Positions 8,590 to 18,075 of a stretch of DNA of 64,000 nucleotides are shown piece by piece. A program made the translations under genes and the position numbers. Origin of the DNA: Candidatus Hydrogenedentota bacterium (lineage in GTDB: Bacteria > Hydrogenedentota > Hydrogenedentia > Hydrogenedentales > CAITNO01); the NCBI GenBank assembly GCA_903893795.1, contig CAITNO010000055.1, positions 83,610-147,609 of the forward strand. Direction: 5' to 3'. The notes under the pieces are model-generated. The model worked only from the letters and a program-made list of their open reading frames with translations. It was not told where the DNA came from and searched no databases. How positions within the stretch are numbered: the stretch's first letter is position 1; each line of letters starts with the position of its first letter.

Positions 8590-9966
8590 ATGGACAGCAC
8601 CCTTACCCGCCGCGCATTTCTCGCTTCCGCCACGACCACTGCCCTGCTGGCCGGTTGTGCCACCGCCAAACCAAACACCGCCAAGGTGGTGCCGGGGAAA
8701 ATCTCGCCCAACGAGAAGCTGAACATCGCCGGGATCGGCGTGGGTGGCATGGGCAAGGCCAACCTCGACGCGAGCAACACGGAGAACATCGTGGCGCTGT
8801 GCGACGTCGATGACGCTTATGCTGCGAAGACCTATGCGGCCTATCCGAACGCAAAACGCCACACCGATTTCCGCAAGATGTTTGACGCAATGGACAAGGA
8901 GATCGATGCGGTCATCATCGCCACGCCGGACCACAACCACGCCATCACCGCCATCGCCGCCATGCGGCACGGCAAACACGTTTACTGCCAGAAGCCGCTG
9001 GCCCACAGCCTGCACGAGGTGCGCACGCTCGTCGAAACGGCGCGCGAATGCGGCGTGCAGACCCAGATGGGCAACCAGGGCCATTCGTCGGAAGAATCGC
9101 GCAGGCTCTGCGAGTGGATTCAGGACGGCGCCATCGGCGCGGTGCGCGAGGTGCACGCCTGGAGCGACCGGCCCGTGGGCGGCGACCCCTGGTCCACTTT
9201 CCCGGTGATGAAGCGTCCCGACGACACGCCGCCGGTGCCGCCCACGCTCAACTGGGATCTATGGCTTGGTCCGGCGAAACAGCGCCCCTACAACCCCGCC
9301 TATTGTCCGCTCACCTGGCGCGGCTGGTACGACTTCGGCACGGGCGCGTTGGGCGACATGGGCTGCCACATCCTAGACCCGTCCTTCTGGGCGCTCAAAC
9401 TGGGCCACCCCACCAGCGTGCAGGCAACCACCACGCACTGGGAGAAACTGGTCGAAACGGAAACCTTCCCGCGCGCCTCCATCGTGCGCTATGAATTCCC
9501 CGCGCGCGGCAAGATGCCGCCCGTGAATCTGACCTGGTATGACGGCCGGCTTATGCCGCCCGTCCCCCGTGACTTCGCGCCCGGCCAGAATTTCGACAGC
9601 AACGGCGCGCTGCTCATCGGCGACAAGGGCACCATCCTGCACAAATCCCACGGGGCGGGGGGACTCACGCTACTGCCCAGAAGCTACGCCGCCGAGTACA
9701 AGCAGCCGTCCAAAACGCTGCCGCGGGTGACCGTAAAAGGCAACCCGCACGAGCAGGACTGGATACGGGCCTGCAAGGACGGCAAGCCGGCCAGCGCCCA
9801 TTTTGAATACGGCGGCGCGCTCACCGAGATGGTGCTGCTGGGGGTGCTGGCCATGCGCGTGAAAGACCGCAAACTCCAGTGGGACGGCGCGGCCTTCAAG
9901 TTCACCAACAGTGAACGGGCCAACGCGCTGGTCAATCCTGCCTATGAAAACGGCTGGACGCTCTGA
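8590..9966 (+). CDS. Gfo/Idh/MocA-family oxidoreductase, Tat-exported lipoprotein type
   Basis: NAD(P)-dependent sugar or inositol dehydrogenase-like protein. The N-terminus has a Tat motif (LTRRAFLAS) followed by a lipobox LLAGC, so it is probably exported folded and lipid-anchored. The Rossmann region starts at LNIAGIGVGGMGK, and the conserved EKP is QKP here (YCQKPLAHS). The C-terminal domain includes GALGDMGCHILDPSFWAL. The 458-residue length suits the secreted subgroup common in planctomycete-like genomes. GGAG lies just before the ATG. It appears to be a single-gene unit. The substrate is unknown. Confidence 0.88.
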   Translation: MDSTLTRRAFLASATTTALLAGCATAKPNTAKVVPGKISPNEKLNIAGIGVGGMGKANLDASNTENIVALCDVDDAYAAKTYAAYPNAKRHTDFRKMFDAMDKEIDAVIIATPDHNHAITAIAAMRHGKHVYCQKPLAHSLHEVRTLVETARECGVQTQMGNQGHSSEESRRLCEWIQDGAIGAVREVHAWSDRPVGGDPWSTFPVMKRPDDTPPVPPTLNWDLWLGPAKQRPYNPAYCPLTWRGWYDFGTGALGDMGCHILDPSFWALKLGHPTSVQATTTHWEKLVETETFPRASIVRYEFPARGKMPPVNLTWYDGRLMPPVPRDFAPGQNFDSNGALLIGDKGTILHKSHGAGGLTLLPRSYAAEYKQPSKTLPRVTVKGNPHEQDWIRACKDGKPASAHFEYGGALTEMVLLGVLAMRVKDRKLQWDGAAFKFTNSERANALVNPAYENGWTL

Positions 9967-10193
9967 GCGCGGCAACGGACACGCCTGAACTGTTCCGCCC
10001 AGGGGCGCCCTGCGGCGGCCCTATCCTTGCGATCCTCTCCGGGGTTTGTTATCGTGGTTGCCTGTGCCGGGCCGGTTTTCCCTCCGTGGCGTTCCGCAGT
10101 GGTGGAAATCCCCGTTGCGCATAGAACAATGGGTGTGCGCTGTTTGCCGCTGACGGGGCACTGACAGGCGCATCCTATCATGGAAAGATCCCT

Positions 10194-13100
10194 ATGAAAC
10201 CCCCTTCTCCCGGCACGCGCGATGCCCAGCGCGGCAGGCTGGCCGAGGCCTATCTGGGCGCACCGCAGGAAGAGCAGGTCCTGCTGCAACTGCTTGCCGT
10301 TCTCTGCGAAGACGCGAAGCGGATCACGCTCATGGCCATGGCCGCCAAGACGAAGGTCCGGATGGATGACGGCGGAGTCTTTGCGCAACTGGACATACGG
10401 CCCCTGCTGGAACGCCTGCAAAAGAAAAAACTCGCCGAATCGAACAATCCCCGCCATGACCAGGGGTATTGGAAATGCAATGACCTGATTATGGAGGTCG
10501 CCGCGCGGGACGCGCAACGGGCGGGGCGCTTCGAGGTCATGTCCGCCGCAATTGAGGCGCTGATGCCAACGATGACGGCCTACGGCAGCTACAGCTACTT
10601 CCGCAGTTTTGAGCATGTGCTGCGCCTGATCCGGCAGGCCCTGTTCGACCGGGACGACCAGCGCCTGTGGACGCTGATTCACTCCGCCGCGGACCGTTTT
10701 CCTGTCGAATGCCGCCGGACGGCCCCGCTCTGGCGACTGTGCAACGAGCCTTTCGACGCCGAATGGTTTGCGGGCCTCTCCGAAGGGGCTGGGGACAACG
10801 CGCTGTGGCAAATCCTGCCCTCTGCCTTTGACCGCCTGATCCCGGCCGAAGGCGCCTTTGCCTATCTGCACGGCTGCTGCACCGGCGCGGACAAGAACCG
10901 GCCGCCGCGCATCTTTCACCTGCTGCATGGGTGCGGGCTGGCCCTGCGCGGCCGTTTTTCAGAGGCGCGCGCGACGGTGGACGCGGTGGAGAATCCCTTG
11001 GCGGAGCAGCGCCTTCTGGCGGCGCGGCTGGACCTGCTGGAGGGTCATTTTGATGGGGCGCTGGCCGGATATGAACGGGCAATGGCAGAGTTGCGCGGGG
11101 AAAACCGCAGGCGCAAGCCCGTGCTGTACGGGTGCGAGGGCGTGTTCTATGCGCTGGCGCTCATCCAAAGCCGCGACAGCGCCCTGCTGCGGCAGGCCGC
11201 GGAATATCTCGCCCGTGCGGTGAAGCATGCGGACGCATCGTACAAGGCGGCCAGCGCCGCGCTGCTGCGGCTGGTGGACTCTTTTCTCGGAAACACGCGC
11301 GCATCAAACACCGTCGACCCCGAGTATTTCTGGGTGGAGGACGCCCTGCCGGTGGACATGCTGGTCACCTGCATCGTGGAGCACTGGCTCGACAACCCCA
11401 TATCGGACCGCCGCCAAGCCGCACTGGCCAACCAGCATGCGCGCGCCGCCGCGGCGGGATACCGATGGTGGGCCGCCGAACTGGGGGTGCTGCTGGACCG
11501 GCTGGATTTCAGTTTGGACGAAAGCCGCGCGCAGACGGCGCGCTTTTTCAAAGAAACCGGCGCGCGCCCCATGGTGGACCTCATCCCGCGCCAGGAAGCC
11601 TGGGCGCTCAGCCTGGACGCGCTGGAACACGTGGCCGAAAGCGTCCGGGTCGAACCGGGCAACACACCGGACCGGCGCATGACCTGGCAACTGGTCCCCG
11701 AACTGGATCATTGGCACATTGAACCGCGCGAGGTCCGGCGCCTTCAATCGGGACGGTGGAGCAAGGGAAAGGTCGTATCGCTCAAGAGGCTGTACACGGA
11801 ACGGGCCGATTTCCCCTACCTCACCCCGCAGGACACGGCCGTGTGCGCCTTCATTTCTGCCGATGCGGACCGCTACGGCTATTATTCCAGCCCGCGCGTC
11901 AGCTATGCGCTTCCCCTGCGCGCCCTGACGGCGCTCGTCGGTCATCCGCTGGTTTTTGACATCGACGGCGAGCGCCTTGAGGTGGTCAAAGGCGCGCCGG
12001 AGCTGCGGGTGACGCAGCAGGGCACGCACGTGCTCATAGAGCTGCTTCCCTTCCTGGATGACGATCAGGAGGTGGCTGTCGCACAGGAATCGCACACACG
12101 CATCCGGGTCATGGAGTGCGGGCCCGAACACAGGCGCATGGCCGCCATTATCAAGACCGGCCTGCGCGTGCCCCTGGAGCACAAATCACGCGTGCTCGAG
12201 TCCCTCGGAAAGATCACGTCGCTGATCACCATCCACTCCGACATCGGCGGCGGGCTGGAAAATGTTCCCGTCATGCCCGAGGATTCGCGGCCCCACATCA
12301 TGCTGACGCCCGCGGGCCAGGGGCTGCGCATGCAGATTCTCGTCCGGCCGCTGGCCGACGGGGGCGCCTATTACCGGCCGGGTACCGGCGGCGAGACGGT
12401 GCTCGCCGAAGTGGACGGCCACCCCGTGCAGGCCCGCCGCAATCTCGCGGCCGAGAAGGACCTGGCCGACCGGGCCGTCGCCGCCTGCACCATCCTGGAG
12501 CGCTCGCAGGAGTTCGACGGTGAATGGCTTGTGGAAGACCCCGAGGACTGTCTCGAACTGCTCGACGAGCTCGACGGACTGGGCGAGGCCGTGATCCTCG
12601 AATGGCCGCACGGGCAGAAGATAGGCATCACCGCCCATGCCGCCTCGGGCAGCCTTCAGTTGAAGGTGGCCGGGGCCAAAAACTGGTTCGAGGCGACCGG
12701 CCAACTGCGCGTCGATGAAGACCGCGTGCTCGACATGCGGCAACTGCTCGAACTGCTGGACGAGGCCCGCGGGCGCTTTGTGCCGCTCGGCGACGGGCAG
12801 TTTCTGGCGCTGACCCGGGAGTTCCGCAAACGCCTCGACGAGCTGCGCGCCATCTCCGAGGAGCACGGGCGCGGCGTGCGCTTCCACCCCCTCGCCGCCC
12901 CGGCCGTCGAGAGCCTGCTGGAGGGCGCCGGGGCGCTCAAGGCCGACAAGGCGTGGAAGGAGCACATCGAGCGCTTCCGCAGCGCGCAGGAGTTTGAACC
13001 GGTGCTTCCGTCCACGCTGCGCGCCGAATTGCGCGACTATCAGGCCGAGGGCTACCGCTGGCTCGCGCGGCTCGCGCGCTGGGGCGCGGGCGCCTGCCTC

Positions 13101-14402
13101 GCCGACGACATGGGCCTGGGAAAAACCGTGCAGGCGCTGACCGTCATTCTGTCGACCGCCGCCGAGGGTCCGGCGCTGGTTGTTGCGCCCACGTCGGTGT
13201 GCATGAACTGGCTCGACGAGGCCCGCCGCTTCGCCCCCACGCTCAATCCCATCCTGTTCGGCGCGGGCGACCGTCAGGCCTCGCTGGACGCCCTCAAGCC
13301 CTTTGACCTGTTGGTGTGCAGCTACGGGCTGCTGCACCAGGAGGCGGAGAAGCTTGCCGCCGTCACCTGGCGCGTGGCCGTGCTGGACGAGGCCCAGGCC
13401 ATCAAGAATTTTGCCACACGGCGCTCGCAGGCGGCCATGGGTTTACGGGCCGATTTTCGCATCATCACCACCGGCACGCCCGTCGAAAATCATCTGGGCG
13501 AACTGTGGAACCTGTTCCGTTTCATCAATCCCGGCCTGCTCGGCTCGCTGGAGCAGTTCACCCGGCGTTTTGCCGGTCCCATCGAAAGGCACCAGGACCG
13601 CGACGCGCGCACGCGCCTGAAGAAGGTTATTCAGCCATTCATGCTGCGCAGGCTCAAGGAGCAGGTGCTCGAAGAGCTTCCCCCGCGCACGGAAATACTC
13701 CTGCATGTCGAGTGCAGCCCCGGCGAAACCGCCTTCTACGAGGCACTGCGCCGCAAGGCGCTCGAAAAGGTGGCGCGGACCAGCGGGCCGCCCGCGCAGA
13801 AGCACCTCATGATACTCGCCGAAATCATGCGGCTGCGCCGGGCCTGCTGCAATGCCCAACTGGTCACGCCGGGCGTCAATATCGCCAGTTCTAAACTGGC
13901 GGTCTTCATAGGTCTGGTCGAGGAACTCATCGAGAACCGCCACAAGGCGCTCGTGTTCAGCCAGTTTGTGGACCACCTGTCCATTCTGCGCAAAGAGCTG
14001 GACCAAAAGGGCGTCGCCTACCAGTATCTGGACGGGTCCACGCCCCAGCGCGAGCGCAAGAAGCGCGTGGACGCATTCCAGGCGGGCGAGGGGGACCTTT
14101 TCCTCATCAGTCTCAAGGCGGGCGGCCTGGGCCTCAATCTCACCGCCGCCGACTACGTCATCCACATGGACCCGTGGTGGAATCCCGCCGTCGAGGACCA
14201 GGCCTCCGACCGCGCGCACCGCATAGGCCAGTTGCGCCCGGTCACCATTTACCGGCTCGTTACCAAAGACACCATCGAAAGCAAGATTGTCGAACTGCAC
14301 CGCCACAAACGGGACCTCGCAGACAGCCTCTTGGAAGGCAGCGACATGACCGGACGCATGTCCGCCGATGACCTGCTGGCGTTGATGCAGGAGGGTTTCT
14401 GA
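10194..14402 (+). CDS. SNF2-family DNA translocase with a very long N-terminal region
   Basis: Swi2/Snf2 ATPases translocate on double-stranded DNA and remodel DNA-protein complexes. The motor is the C-terminal third: motif I DDMGLGKT near 970-978, DEAQ near 1065, and the second RecA lobe near 1240-1370 with LISLKAGGLGLNLT and DRAHRIGQ. The first 950 residues carry no motif I can name. They include helical, TPR-like stretches around 180-450. The DEAQ form and the order match the bacterial HepA/RapA-like SNF2 group. It stands alone, so no restriction or defence partner is visible. Confidence 0.9.
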   Translation: MKPPSPGTRDAQRGRLAEAYLGAPQEEQVLLQLLAVLCEDAKRITLMAMAAKTKVRMDDGGVFAQLDIRPLLERLQKKKLAESNNPRHDQGYWKCNDLIMEVAARDAQRAGRFEVMSAAIEALMPTMTAYGSYSYFRSFEHVLRLIRQALFDRDDQRLWTLIHSAADRFPVECRRTAPLWRLCNEPFDAEWFAGLSEGAGDNALWQILPSAFDRLIPAEGAFAYLHGCCTGADKNRPPRIFHLLHGCGLALRGRFSEARATVDAVENPLAEQRLLAARLDLLEGHFDGALAGYERAMAELRGENRRRKPVLYGCEGVFYALALIQSRDSALLRQAAEYLARAVKHADASYKAASAALLRLVDSFLGNTRASNTVDPEYFWVEDALPVDMLVTCIVEHWLDNPISDRRQAALANQHARAAAAGYRWWAAELGVLLDRLDFSLDESRAQTARFFKETGARPMVDLIPRQEAWALSLDALEHVAESVRVEPGNTPDRRMTWQLVPELDHWHIEPREVRRLQSGRWSKGKVVSLKRLYTERADFPYLTPQDTAVCAFISADADRYGYYSSPRVSYALPLRALTALVGHPLVFDIDGERLEVVKGAPELRVTQQGTHVLIELLPFLDDDQEVAVAQESHTRIRVMECGPEHRRMAAIIKTGLRVPLEHKSRVLESLGKITSLITIHSDIGGGLENVPVMPEDSRPHIMLTPAGQGLRMQILVRPLADGGAYYRPGTGGETVLAEVDGHPVQARRNLAAEKDLADRAVAACTILERSQEFDGEWLVEDPEDCLELLDELDGLGEAVILEWPHGQKIGITAHAASGSLQLKVAGAKNWFEATGQLRVDEDRVLDMRQLLELLDEARGRFVPLGDGQFLALTREFRKRLDELRAISEEHGRGVRFHPLAAPAVESLLEGAGALKADKAWKEHIERFRSAQEFEPVLPSTLRAELRDYQAEGYRWLARLARWGAGACLADDMGLGKTVQALTVILSTAAEGPALVVAPTSVCMNWLDEARRFAPTLNPILFGAGDRQASLDALKPFDLLVCSYGLLHQEAEKLAAVTWRVAVLDEAQAIKNFATRRSQAAMGLRADFRIITTGTPVENHLGELWNLFRFINPGLLGSLEQFTRRFAGPIERHQDRDARTRLKKVIQPFMLRRLKEQVLEELPPRTEILLHVECSPGETAFYEALRRKALEKVARTSGPPAQKHLMILAEIMRLRRACCNAQLVTPGVNIASSKLAVFIGLVEELIENRHKALVFSQFVDHLSILRKELDQKGVAYQYLDGSTPQRERKKRVDAFQAGEGDLFLISLKAGGLGLNLTAADYVIHMDPWWNPAVEDQASDRAHRIGQLRPVTIYRLVTKDTIESKIVELHRHKRDLADSLLEGSDMTGRMSADDLLALMQEGF

Positions 14403-14679
14403 CCACGGCCGGACAGCGCCGCCGTTCCGGTACATGTCCTCCCCGGCATGGAATTCCGCGGTGTAATATGCGCATACTGTGCATCTTGTCCGGAAAAGAC
14501 GGCAGATTTGGCTTGTGTTTGGAAAAAAGTTGAGCGCTATATATTGGGGGCACACCAAACACTAAATCTGTATCTAGTGAGTGAGACAAGCCCATCCACA
14601 AGATGTTGTTGAAAAAATCGGAAGGGTGTGCTAAGCTCTTCGTTGACATGGGCTGAGACTCAGTCAAGGAGAGTGCGCC

Positions 14680-17490
14680 TTGAGAAAACGCGGATTAATT
14701 AGCGCAGAGCTGAAACACAGGGCCATCGCGGCGGTCATACTGTTGGCGACCGTTATTCTCGTTGCCGCGCTGGTGGGGGACGGATTCGAGTCAGGCGCGC
14801 CGGGAGGGCGCCCCATTGACGGAGTTCTCCAGGTGCCCAATGCCATCGGATGGCCCGGCGCGTTCCTCGCGGGTCTCGCGGCATACTTTATGGGCGACGC
14901 CTCACACATGCTCTATGCGGTGACCCTCCTGTGGTTCCTCATGCTGTGCACCGGAGGGGTCAGGGAACGCCGGTTGATAACCCGACTGGCCGGCGTGGCC
15001 ATACTGGCCGCCTCGGTGGCGGGTCTCCTGCAGATCGACATGAACTCGGGCTGGTCCAACCGGCAGGCGGGCGGGGTGCTCGGCGTCTTTATGGCCGAGC
15101 ACGTGTTTCAGCCCTACCTTGGCCGGATCAGCTCCCACGTGGTGGGCCTGCTGCTGGCCCTTGCGGGCCTGCTGCTCGCCACGGACCTGCTCTTTATCCA
15201 TTTGTTGATCTACATACAGCGCGGCATCGTGGCTTCTGCCCGCGGCGGCATGATTGTCCTGATGACCTGCCTGGGCCTGGCGGGCTCCTACCCGCGCTGG
15301 CAGGCCAAGCGCAAGGCGAGCAAATCCCTCACCAAGATGGCCCCCACGCCGGAAGAGAATCTCTATGCCGACCGGAACATGCCCAATGAACCGGCCGGGG
15401 AACTGTTTTCGTCCGAAGTGGAGCAGCTTGCCCCAATAACCCCCGTCAAGACCGAAGTCCGCAAAGAGCCGCGCCGCTCCGACCCCACCATCCATCTGGC
15501 TGGATTGTCCGCGATTTACGAATCCTTCGACGAGATGCCTGAAGAGACGCCCTTCATGCCCGAGCCCGCGTCGACGCCCAAGACCGCGCCGCAGGCGGCT
15601 CCCGTTCTTCCGCAGACAGCGGACCTGACCTTCAGCGACGTGGTTCCCACGATGGCCCGCACTTCCTCCCCGCCGGTTCTGATCGACCAGGACGATGATG
15701 AATTGGTGGACAGTTTGTCAACGCTGCTGGAAGCGGCCGCAAACCTTCCGGTCGAAGCGCCCCCCCGCAGTGTGCCGCGTCCGGCCGTGAAGCCCCCCGC
15801 GCCTCCGGCCCCCCCGGAACCGGTCGCGTCGGACGCACTCGACGTGCCGACCGCCCCGGCCCCGCCGCTCCCCGCGTCGGCGGCCACACCCCAGACGCCC
15901 GTGATTCGCACCGGCTTCGAGGATGCCGTCGTGCGTCCGGCGGCCAAGGCCCAGGCTGCGCGTCCGCGCCGCAGGCAGACCGACTCGGACGACCTGCCCG
16001 ACGATTACATCTATCCGAAATACTACACCCGCCCCTCACTGGACCTTTTTGAGCCGGCGCGCCCGCGGGTGATCCCCAATCTCACGGAGAAACTGCGCAA
16101 CACCAGCGACCTGTTGGAGCAGACCCTGCGCACCTTTGGCATCGAGGCGCGCGTGACCGACGTGCGCCGCGGCCCGACCGTCACGCGCTTCGAGGTCGAA
16201 CCCTCACCGGGCACCAAGGTGGCCCGCTTTATCGCGCTCACCGACGACATTGCGCTGGCGCTGGAGGCGCGCGGCGTGCGCGTCGAGGCGCCCATCCCCG
16301 GCAAGGCCCGCGTGGGCATCGAAGTTTCCAACGAAGAGCGGGACCCGGTGGTGCTGCGCGAACTGCTCGAGCACCGCGCCTTCCGCGACGGCCAGGCCGC
16401 GCAGTTGAACCTGGCGCTGGGCAAGGGCATCGACGGTGGCGTGTGCATCGCCGACCTCACCCGCATGCCCCACCTGCTCGTGGCCGGCGCCACCGGCGCG
16501 GGCAAGACCGTGTGCGTCAAGTCCCTGCTGGCGAGCCTGCTCGTGCAGCACACGCCCGACGAGCTGCAACTGATGCTAATCGACCCGAAAATGGTCGAGT
16601 TGTCCATCTTCAACGACATCCCGCACCTGATCACGCCCGTCGTGACCGATGCCAAGAAAGCGGCCTCCGCGCTGACCTGGCTCATCACCGAGATGGAGGA
16701 GCGCTACCGGCTCTTCCACGACCTGCGCATCCGCAACATCGAACTCTACAACAAGAGCGTCGAGAACGGCGCGATTGAAATGGTCGGCGAGGGCGAGGAT
16801 CACGGCGCCTCCTACAGTGTGGTGCGCAAACTGCCCTACATCGTCTGCGTCATCGACGAGCTGGCCGACCTCATGATCTTGGCCCGCGTGGAAGTGGAAC
16901 AGGCCATCGCGCGGCTGGCGCAGTTGGCCCGCGCCGTGGGCATCCACCTTATCATCGCCACGCAACGCCCCTCCGTGGACGTGATTACCGGTGTCATCAA
17001 GGCCAATTTCCCCGCGCGTATCTCTTTCCAGGTGTCCTCGCGGGTCGATTCGCGCTGCATTTTGGACGAAATCGGCGCCGAACGGCTCGTCGGCATGGGC
17101 GACATGCTCTATCTGCCCGCCGGGCAGAGCAAGCCGGACCGCATCCAGGGCGCTTTCGTCAGTGACGGTGAAATGAGCGATCTGGTTTATTACTTGAAAC
17201 GGCAGGCCCCGCCGCAGTATCGTGATGAGATTGAGAACTTCGGGAAGAGCAAGGATCAGCTTGCCGACTTGGAGAACGACGATGATCCGTTGTTCGAAGA
17301 TGCCGTACATGTTGTGTTGGAAACGGGGCAGGCGTCCATATCAATGGTGCAACGGCGCCTCCGGGTGGGATATACTAGGGCAGCGCGGCTCGTTGACATG
17401 ATGGAGCTGCGGGGTATAGTTGGACCTTCCTTGGGCAGCAAGGTCCGAGAGATTTTGGTGGATTCTCCGCCAAGGGATGAAGTGGCATGA
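14680..17490 (+). CDS. ftsK: DNA translocase FtsK/SpoIIIE
   Basis: Pumps chromosome ends through the division septum. The 936 residues begin with membrane segments (residues about 15-35, 55-75, 80-90, 100-115, 145-170 and 180-205). A Pro/Ala-rich linker runs to about 440, then the motor with Walker A GATGAGKT near 602 and Walker B IVCVIDELADLM. The C-terminal gamma winged helix (about 868-925) would read KOPS-type sequences. Translation starts at TTG with AAGGAG 9 bases upstream. Its stop overlaps the following RodZ-like gene by 4 bases. Confidence 0.95.
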   Translation: MRKRGLISAELKHRAIAAVILLATVILVAALVGDGFESGAPGGRPIDGVLQVPNAIGWPGAFLAGLAAYFMGDASHMLYAVTLLWFLMLCTGGVRERRLITRLAGVAILAASVAGLLQIDMNSGWSNRQAGGVLGVFMAEHVFQPYLGRISSHVVGLLLALAGLLLATDLLFIHLLIYIQRGIVASARGGMIVLMTCLGLAGSYPRWQAKRKASKSLTKMAPTPEENLYADRNMPNEPAGELFSSEVEQLAPITPVKTEVRKEPRRSDPTIHLAGLSAIYESFDEMPEETPFMPEPASTPKTAPQAAPVLPQTADLTFSDVVPTMARTSSPPVLIDQDDDELVDSLSTLLEAAANLPVEAPPRSVPRPAVKPPAPPAPPEPVASDALDVPTAPAPPLPASAATPQTPVIRTGFEDAVVRPAAKAQAARPRRRQTDSDDLPDDYIYPKYYTRPSLDLFEPARPRVIPNLTEKLRNTSDLLEQTLRTFGIEARVTDVRRGPTVTRFEVEPSPGTKVARFIALTDDIALALEARGVRVEAPIPGKARVGIEVSNEERDPVVLRELLEHRAFRDGQAAQLNLALGKGIDGGVCIADLTRMPHLLVAGATGAGKTVCVKSLLASLLVQHTPDELQLMLIDPKMVELSIFNDIPHLITPVVTDAKKAASALTWLITEMEERYRLFHDLRIRNIELYNKSVENGAIEMVGEGEDHGASYSVVRKLPYIVCVIDELADLMILARVEVEQAIARLAQLARAVGIHLIIATQRPSVDVITGVIKANFPARISFQVSSRVDSRCILDEIGAERLVGMGDMLYLPAGQSKPDRIQGAFVSDGEMSDLVYYLKRQAPPQYRDEIENFGKSKDQLADLENDDDPLFEDAVHVVLETGQASISMVQRRLRVGYTRAARLVDMMELRGIVGPSLGSKVREILVDSPPRDEVA

Positions 17491-17972
17491 AAGAGTTGCG
17501 TTTTCCAGGGCATTTGCTTCGCGCGCGCCGCGAAGCGCTCGGCCATGCCTTGGCCGACATGCACACCCTGACGCATGTGCCGCAGGCAGCGCTTGAGGCC
17601 ATCGAAGAGGGACGCCTCACCGACTTGCCCGTCAAGGCCTACACGCTCGGCTTCATTCAATCCTACTGCCGCGCCCTCGGTGTGCCCCAGGAGCCTTTTG
17701 TCGACCAGTTTCATTCCGTCATGAATGAGGTGGCGCGCAACAGCCGCTCTTTTGCCTGGATCAACCGTCCCTCGGCGATGGACAGCATGGCCAAACGCCG
17801 TCCCCGCTGGATGGACGGAATTGCCACCTGGGCCACGGTGTGTGGCGTCATCCTTCTCGGCTGGTTCGCCTATACCATCGTGGTCAAGCCCTTGGCCGAT
17901 TCCTGGCAGGGCCGCGTGGAAGCCGGTTCCGTCGAAATCGCCCCGCCCACCGCCTTTGACAAGGCCCGCTGA
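17487..17972 (+). CDS. RodZ-like membrane-anchored HTH protein
   Basis: The 161 residues have an N-terminal HTH_25-type domain: LLRARREALGHALADMHTLT, then ALEAIEEGRLTDLPVKAYTLGF. One membrane helix follows near 110-132 and then a short periplasmic tail. The HTH plus single TM is the RodZ architecture, in which the protein links MreB to the cell wall. The long periplasmic domain of classic RodZ is missing. The ATG overlaps the ftsK stop (ATGA), so the pair is translationally coupled. That supports a role in division or cell shape. Confidence 0.8.
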   Translation: MKELRFPGHLLRARREALGHALADMHTLTHVPQAALEAIEEGRLTDLPVKAYTLGFIQSYCRALGVPQEPFVDQFHSVMNEVARNSRSFAWINRPSAMDSMAKRRPRWMDGIATWATVCGVILLGWFAYTIVVKPLADSWQGRVEAGSVEIAPPTAFDKAR

Positions 17973-18075
17973 TCCTCCGTCCTCCGCGCGCCCGCTGAAA
18001 CAAATCACTTCCGTAACGGGTCTGATTTTTCGTTTGCGCGAAGCATGTCCGTTCACCGTCGGAGAGGACCCCGCC

